Source of the DNA: Caulobacter sp. BK020
Lineage (GTDB): Bacteria > Pseudomonadota > Alphaproteobacteria > Caulobacterales > Caulobacteraceae
Assembly (NCBI RefSeq): GCF_004342605.1
Contig: NZ_SLZL01000013.1
Location: 1 to 64,000, forward strand
Length of the DNA: 64,000 nucleotides
Direction: 5' to 3'
In this document: in pieces, positions 61,641-64,000 of the stretch
How positions within the stretch are numbered: the first letter of the stretch is position 1
Layout: each line of letters starts with the position of its first letter
Translations under genes and position numbers: made by a program
The notes under the pieces: model-generated
Database searches by the model: none
The model's input: the letters and a program-made list of their open reading frames with translations, nothing else
What the model was told of the DNA's origin: nothing

Positions 61641-62000
61641 ATGAACATCCTCGGCGTCATCGGCGACGTGCTGTGGCTGCTGGCCCTGTCGATCATGGGC
61701 GGGGCCTCGCGCATGGCCTGGGGCAAGGTCAAGGACGTGCTGGTGCCGATGCTGTGGTCGCCGTCGGGCAAGACCCTGTGGCGGGCGCCCCGCGCCGTGG
61801 CCCTGGCCTCGGTTCCCACCCTCGCCTTCCTGCTCAGCCTTTGGCTGCTGGTCGAAAGCCGCCGTCCGGCCGAGCTGAACGTCGCGATCATCCTGCTGTG
61901 CGTGCGCGCCATCGTGGCGGCGATCTTCGCGGTGGTCCACCTGACCCAGGTGCGCCGGGCCCTCAACCAGCTGGCCGCCGAAGGCCAGATCAGGCTCTGA
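61641..62000 (+). CDS. Hypothetical membrane protein (119 aa)
   Basis: One base after the kup stop, on the same strand. Three hydrophobic segments (IGDVLWLLALSIMGGASRMA, ALASVPTLAFLLSLWLLVES and VAIILLCVRAIVAAIFAVVH). No family is recognised. It could be a small accessory of Kup or only a passenger of the same transcript. Codon choice is typical of the genome, so it is likely to be real. Confidence 0.75.
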   Translation: MNILGVIGDVLWLLALSIMGGASRMAWGKVKDVLVPMLWSPSGKTLWRAPRAVALASVPTLAFLLSLWLLVESRRPAELNVAIILLCVRAIVAAIFAVVHLTQVRRALNQLAAEGQIRL

Positions 62001-62091
62001 CATCAGAACTTCGCAGGGCGCCGTTTCAATAGCGACGAAACCGCGCTAAACGCGCCCCCGACTTTGTGTTTCCTTCGGAAGGACCCCGCTC

Positions 62092-63321
62092 ATGGCCGCC
62101 AAGCCCGTGAAGAAGGTCGTGCTCGCCTATTCGGGCGGCCTCGACACCTCGATCATCCTCAAGTGGCTGCAGACCGAATACGGGGCGGAGGTCGTCACCT
62201 TCACCGCCGACCTGGGCCAGGGCGAGGAGATCGAGCCGGCGCGCGCCAAGGCCCTGGCCGCCGGCGTCAAGCCGGAGAACATCTTCATCGAGGACGTGCG
62301 CGAGGAGTTCGTGCGCGACTTCGTGTTCCCGATGTTCCGGGCCAACACGGTCTATGAGGGCCAGTACCTGCTGGGCACCTCGATCGCCCGCCCGCTGATC
62401 GCCAAGAAGCAGATCGAGATCGCCCGCAAGACCGGCGCCGACGCCGTCAGCCACGGCGCGACCGGCAAGGGCAACGACCAGGTCCGCTTCGAGCTGGGCT
62501 ATTACGGCCTGGAGCCCGACATCCACGTGATCGCCCCGTGGCGCGAGTGGGACTTCAAGTCCCGCGAGGCCCTGCTGGACTTCGCCGAGAAGCACCAGAT
62601 CCAGATCGCCAAGGACAAGCGCGGCGAGGCCCCGTTCAGCGTCGACGCCAACCTGCTGCACTCGAGCTCGGAAGGTAAGGTCCTGGAGGACCCGGCCGTC
62701 GAGGCCCCCGAGTTCGTCCACATGCGCACGATCGCGCCGGAAGACGCGCCGGACAAGCCGACCGCCATCACCATCGACTTCGAAAAGGGCGATCCCGTCG
62801 CCATCGACGGCGTGGCCATGAGCCCGGCCACCCTGCTGACCAAGCTCAACGAGCTGGGCCGCGACAACGGGATCGGTCGCCTGGACCTGGTCGAGAACCG
62901 CTTCGTCGGCATGAAGTCGCGCGGCGTCTACGAGACCCCCGGCGGCACGATCCTGCTGGCCGCCCACCGCGGCGTCGAGTCGATCACGCTCGACCGCGGC
63001 GCGATGCACCTGAAGGACGAGCTGATGCCGAAATATGCGTCGCTGGTCTACAACGGCTTCTGGTTCTCGCCCGAGCGCGAGATGCTGCAGGCCGCCATCG
63101 ACTACAGCCAGCAGAAGGTCAGCGGCCAGGTGCGCGTCAAGCTCTACAAGGGCAACGTCACCGTCATCGGCCGCACCAGCCCCTACAGCCTCTACGACCA
63201 GGACCTGGTCACCTTCGAGGAGGGTAAGGTCGCCTACGACCACCGCGACGCCGGCGGCTTCATCAAGCTCAACGCCCTGCGCCTGCGCGTCCTGGCCAAG
63301 CGCGACAAGCGCGAAGGCTAG
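62092..63321 (+). CDS. argG: Argininosuccinate synthase
   Basis: ATP-dependent ligation of citrulline and aspartate, seventh step of arginine synthesis. The PP-loop is [17 protein letters not shown]. Other marks are [39 protein letters not shown] and [20 protein letters not shown]. 409 aa, with the C-terminus [18 protein letters not shown]. It stands 90 bases from the small membrane gene, and the terminator follows at 63345. Confidence 0.96.
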   Translation: MAAKPVKKVVLAYSGGLDTSIILKWLQTEYGAEVVTFTADLGQGEEIEPARAKALAAGVKPENIFIEDVREEFVRDFVFPMFRANTVYEGQYLLGTSIARPLIAKKQIEIARKTGADAVSHGATGKGNDQVRFELGYYGLEPDIHVIAPWREWDFKSREALLDFAEKHQIQIAKDKRGEAPFSVDANLLHSSSEGKVLEDPAVEAPEFVHMRTIAPEDAPDKPTAITIDFEKGDPVAIDGVAMSPATLLTKLNELGRDNGIGRLDLVENRFVGMKSRGVYETPGGTILLAAHRGVESITLDRGAMHLKDELMPKYASLVYNGFWFSPEREMLQAAIDYSQQKVSGQVRVKLYKGNVTVIGRTSPYSLYDQDLVTFEEGKVAYDHRDAGGFIKLNALRLRVLAKRDKREG

Positions 63322-63344
63322 GGCTGACGGCCCATCGAGACGAC

Positions 63345-63375
63345 AAAGCCCCGCCGGCGACGGCGGGGCTTTTTA
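63345..63375 (+). terminator. Rho-independent terminator of argG
   Basis: AGCCCCGCCG and CGGCGGGGCT form a 10-base GC stem with the loop GCGA, followed by TTTTTA. The T-run lies on the plus strand, as expected for argG. Confidence 0.92.
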
Positions 63376-63455
63376 TTGGCCCGTGACGCTGGCGGAGGCA
63401 GCCGCCGCCGAGAGCAGGGGTGGCTTGAACGCGCTCGCCGGGCTAACACCCCGGC

Positions 63456-63785
63456 ATGGCGCGAACCAAGCAAAGTCCTGAACTCGAGATCGAAGTCGAT
63501 GGCGAGCCCTTCCTCTGGCGGCTCCATCGCCAGCCCGGCTGGTCCAGCGACGCCCCGGTGCTGCACGGGATGGCCATCGCCGTGCGTCACGCGGAGGGGC
63601 AGCGCGAGGCGGTGATCGAGTTCCCGCCCGGCCCGCACCCCCGGTACGGCGCGCCGCTCCTGAAGGCCTCGCAGATCGCCCCCGCGTTGGTGGCCAGGGC
63701 CATCGCATCGGCCATCGCGGCCGGATGGGACCCTCTGTCCCGCGGCAAGACCGTCGCCATCGTCGTGGATGCGACCGGAGCCTGA
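63456..63785 (+). CDS. Conserved small hypothetical protein (109 aa)
   Basis: Soluble, with a Trp-rich first part (EVDGEPFLWRLHRQPGWSSD) and a second part ending VAIVVDATGA. The frame is GC-rich at third positions throughout and lacks any signal peptide. No family recognised. The ATG is 80 bases after the argG terminator. It may have its own promoter. Confidence 0.7.
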   Translation: MARTKQSPELEIEVDGEPFLWRLHRQPGWSSDAPVLHGMAIAVRHAEGQREAVIEFPPGPHPRYGAPLLKASQIAPALVARAIASAIAAGWDPLSRGKTVAIVVDATGA

Positions 63786-63819
63786 CCTGGCCCCAAAAGA
63801 GGGCCTTAGCCCTCGTCCG

Positions 63820-64000
63820 TCACTTGACGTCGCCAGGCCGGTAGCTTCGCTCGACATGGCCGGCCAGTTGGTCCGGGTAGAAATAGACCATCCGCAGGTC
63901 GCCCTTGGCGTAGCGCTGGGCCTGGTCGGCGAAGTGCGGGGACTCGGGATCGCCGCTTTCGCCGCCGGCCGATACGGCTAGCGCCTTCACCCGCGATCCG
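63820..64000 (-). CDS. Penicillin acylase family protein, C-terminal end (cut by window edge)
   Basis: The last 59 residues are visible: they include SAGGESGDPESPHFADQAQR and the end VERSYRPGDVK. The pattern SGxPxSPHFADQxxxY followed by a Tyr-Arg-Pro end is that of the C-terminus of Ntn-hydrolase acylases (penicillin or quorum-quenching acylases). The catalytic Ser and the rest of the protein lie beyond the right edge, so specificity and start are not determined. Confidence 0.75.
   Translation of the reverse strand, partial: GSRVKALAVSAGGESGDPESPHFADQAQRYAKGDLRMVYFYPDQLAGHVERSYRPGDVK

Noticed and set aside
59060-61966. 968-codon open frame antisense to kup
   Set aside because: Only the last 145 codons (Rrf2) have family resemblance; the rest is His/Gln/Arg-rich antisense of kup, a usual effect of high GC.

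Overview
The window is a high-GC chromosomal segment of an alphaproteobacterium, most probably Caulobacter or a close relative in Caulobacteraceae. The evidence is a 354-codon Obg/CgtA next to proB, the order proA-nadD-rsfS-rlmH-EnvC-like-ctpA-YibQ-rppH, an ATP synthase operon whose beta subunit has an Ala/Lys/Pro-rich N-terminal extension, a small secreted protein resembling the CC_3452 family, and several dispersed palindromic repeats of alphaproteobacterial type. Most annotated genes are housekeeping. The less ordinary content lies in gene insertions, RNA switches, repeats and protein extensions.

Region by region. 1-1.2 kb: the last 25 codons of an IS630-type transposase abut a dispersed repeat and an unknown gene. 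1.36-17.6 kb: obgE and proB, then an accessory stretch (DUF3574 lipoprotein, Tat-exported tyrosinase, GH92 mannosidase, repeat-rich non-coding DNA, a lower-GC gene with a HEPN-like motif), then proA, nadD, rsfS, rlmH, a LytM-domain division factor, ctpA, a YibQ-type deacetylase and rppH. 17.7-24.1 kb: two alpha/beta hydrolases (one with a 290-residue Ala/Lys/Pro tail), the glucan synthase opgH overlapping sugE tail to tail, a guanidine-II (mini-ykkC) riboswitch in front of sugE, and two small secreted proteins. 24.5-32.4 kb: a soluble PAS chemoreceptor, then the F1 operon atpH-atpA-[methyltransferase]-atpG-atpD-[Cys-rich small protein]-atpC on the minus strand. 32.5-41 kb: small secreted and membrane proteins, lemA with two TPM-domain genes, an NTF2-like protein, a TonB-dependent receptor and a thiolase.

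41-52.5 kb: purH with a ZTP riboswitch in its leader, an RTX polysaccharide lyase, an HWE histidine kinase, a heparinase II/III-like protein, rpe, an acyltransferase, rsmB and a DUF1674/SdhAF4-like gene. 52.6-64 kb: an RTX protein with a GH12 glucanase domain, pyrF, marC, a short-chain dehydrogenase, a WrbA-like flavodoxin with an Rrf2 regulator, kup, argG and, at the right edge, the C-terminus of a penicillin-acylase-family protein.

Functional themes are purine, pyrimidine, proline and arginine synthesis; energy generation; ribosome and RNA maturation (ObgE, RsfS, RlmH, RsmB, RppH); envelope growth and division (EnvC-like, OpgH); and plant-polysaccharide attack (GH92, RTX lyase, RTX-GH12, TonB receptor). 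The best-supported regulatory elements are the two riboswitches. No CRISPR array, rRNA, tRNA or prophage was seen.
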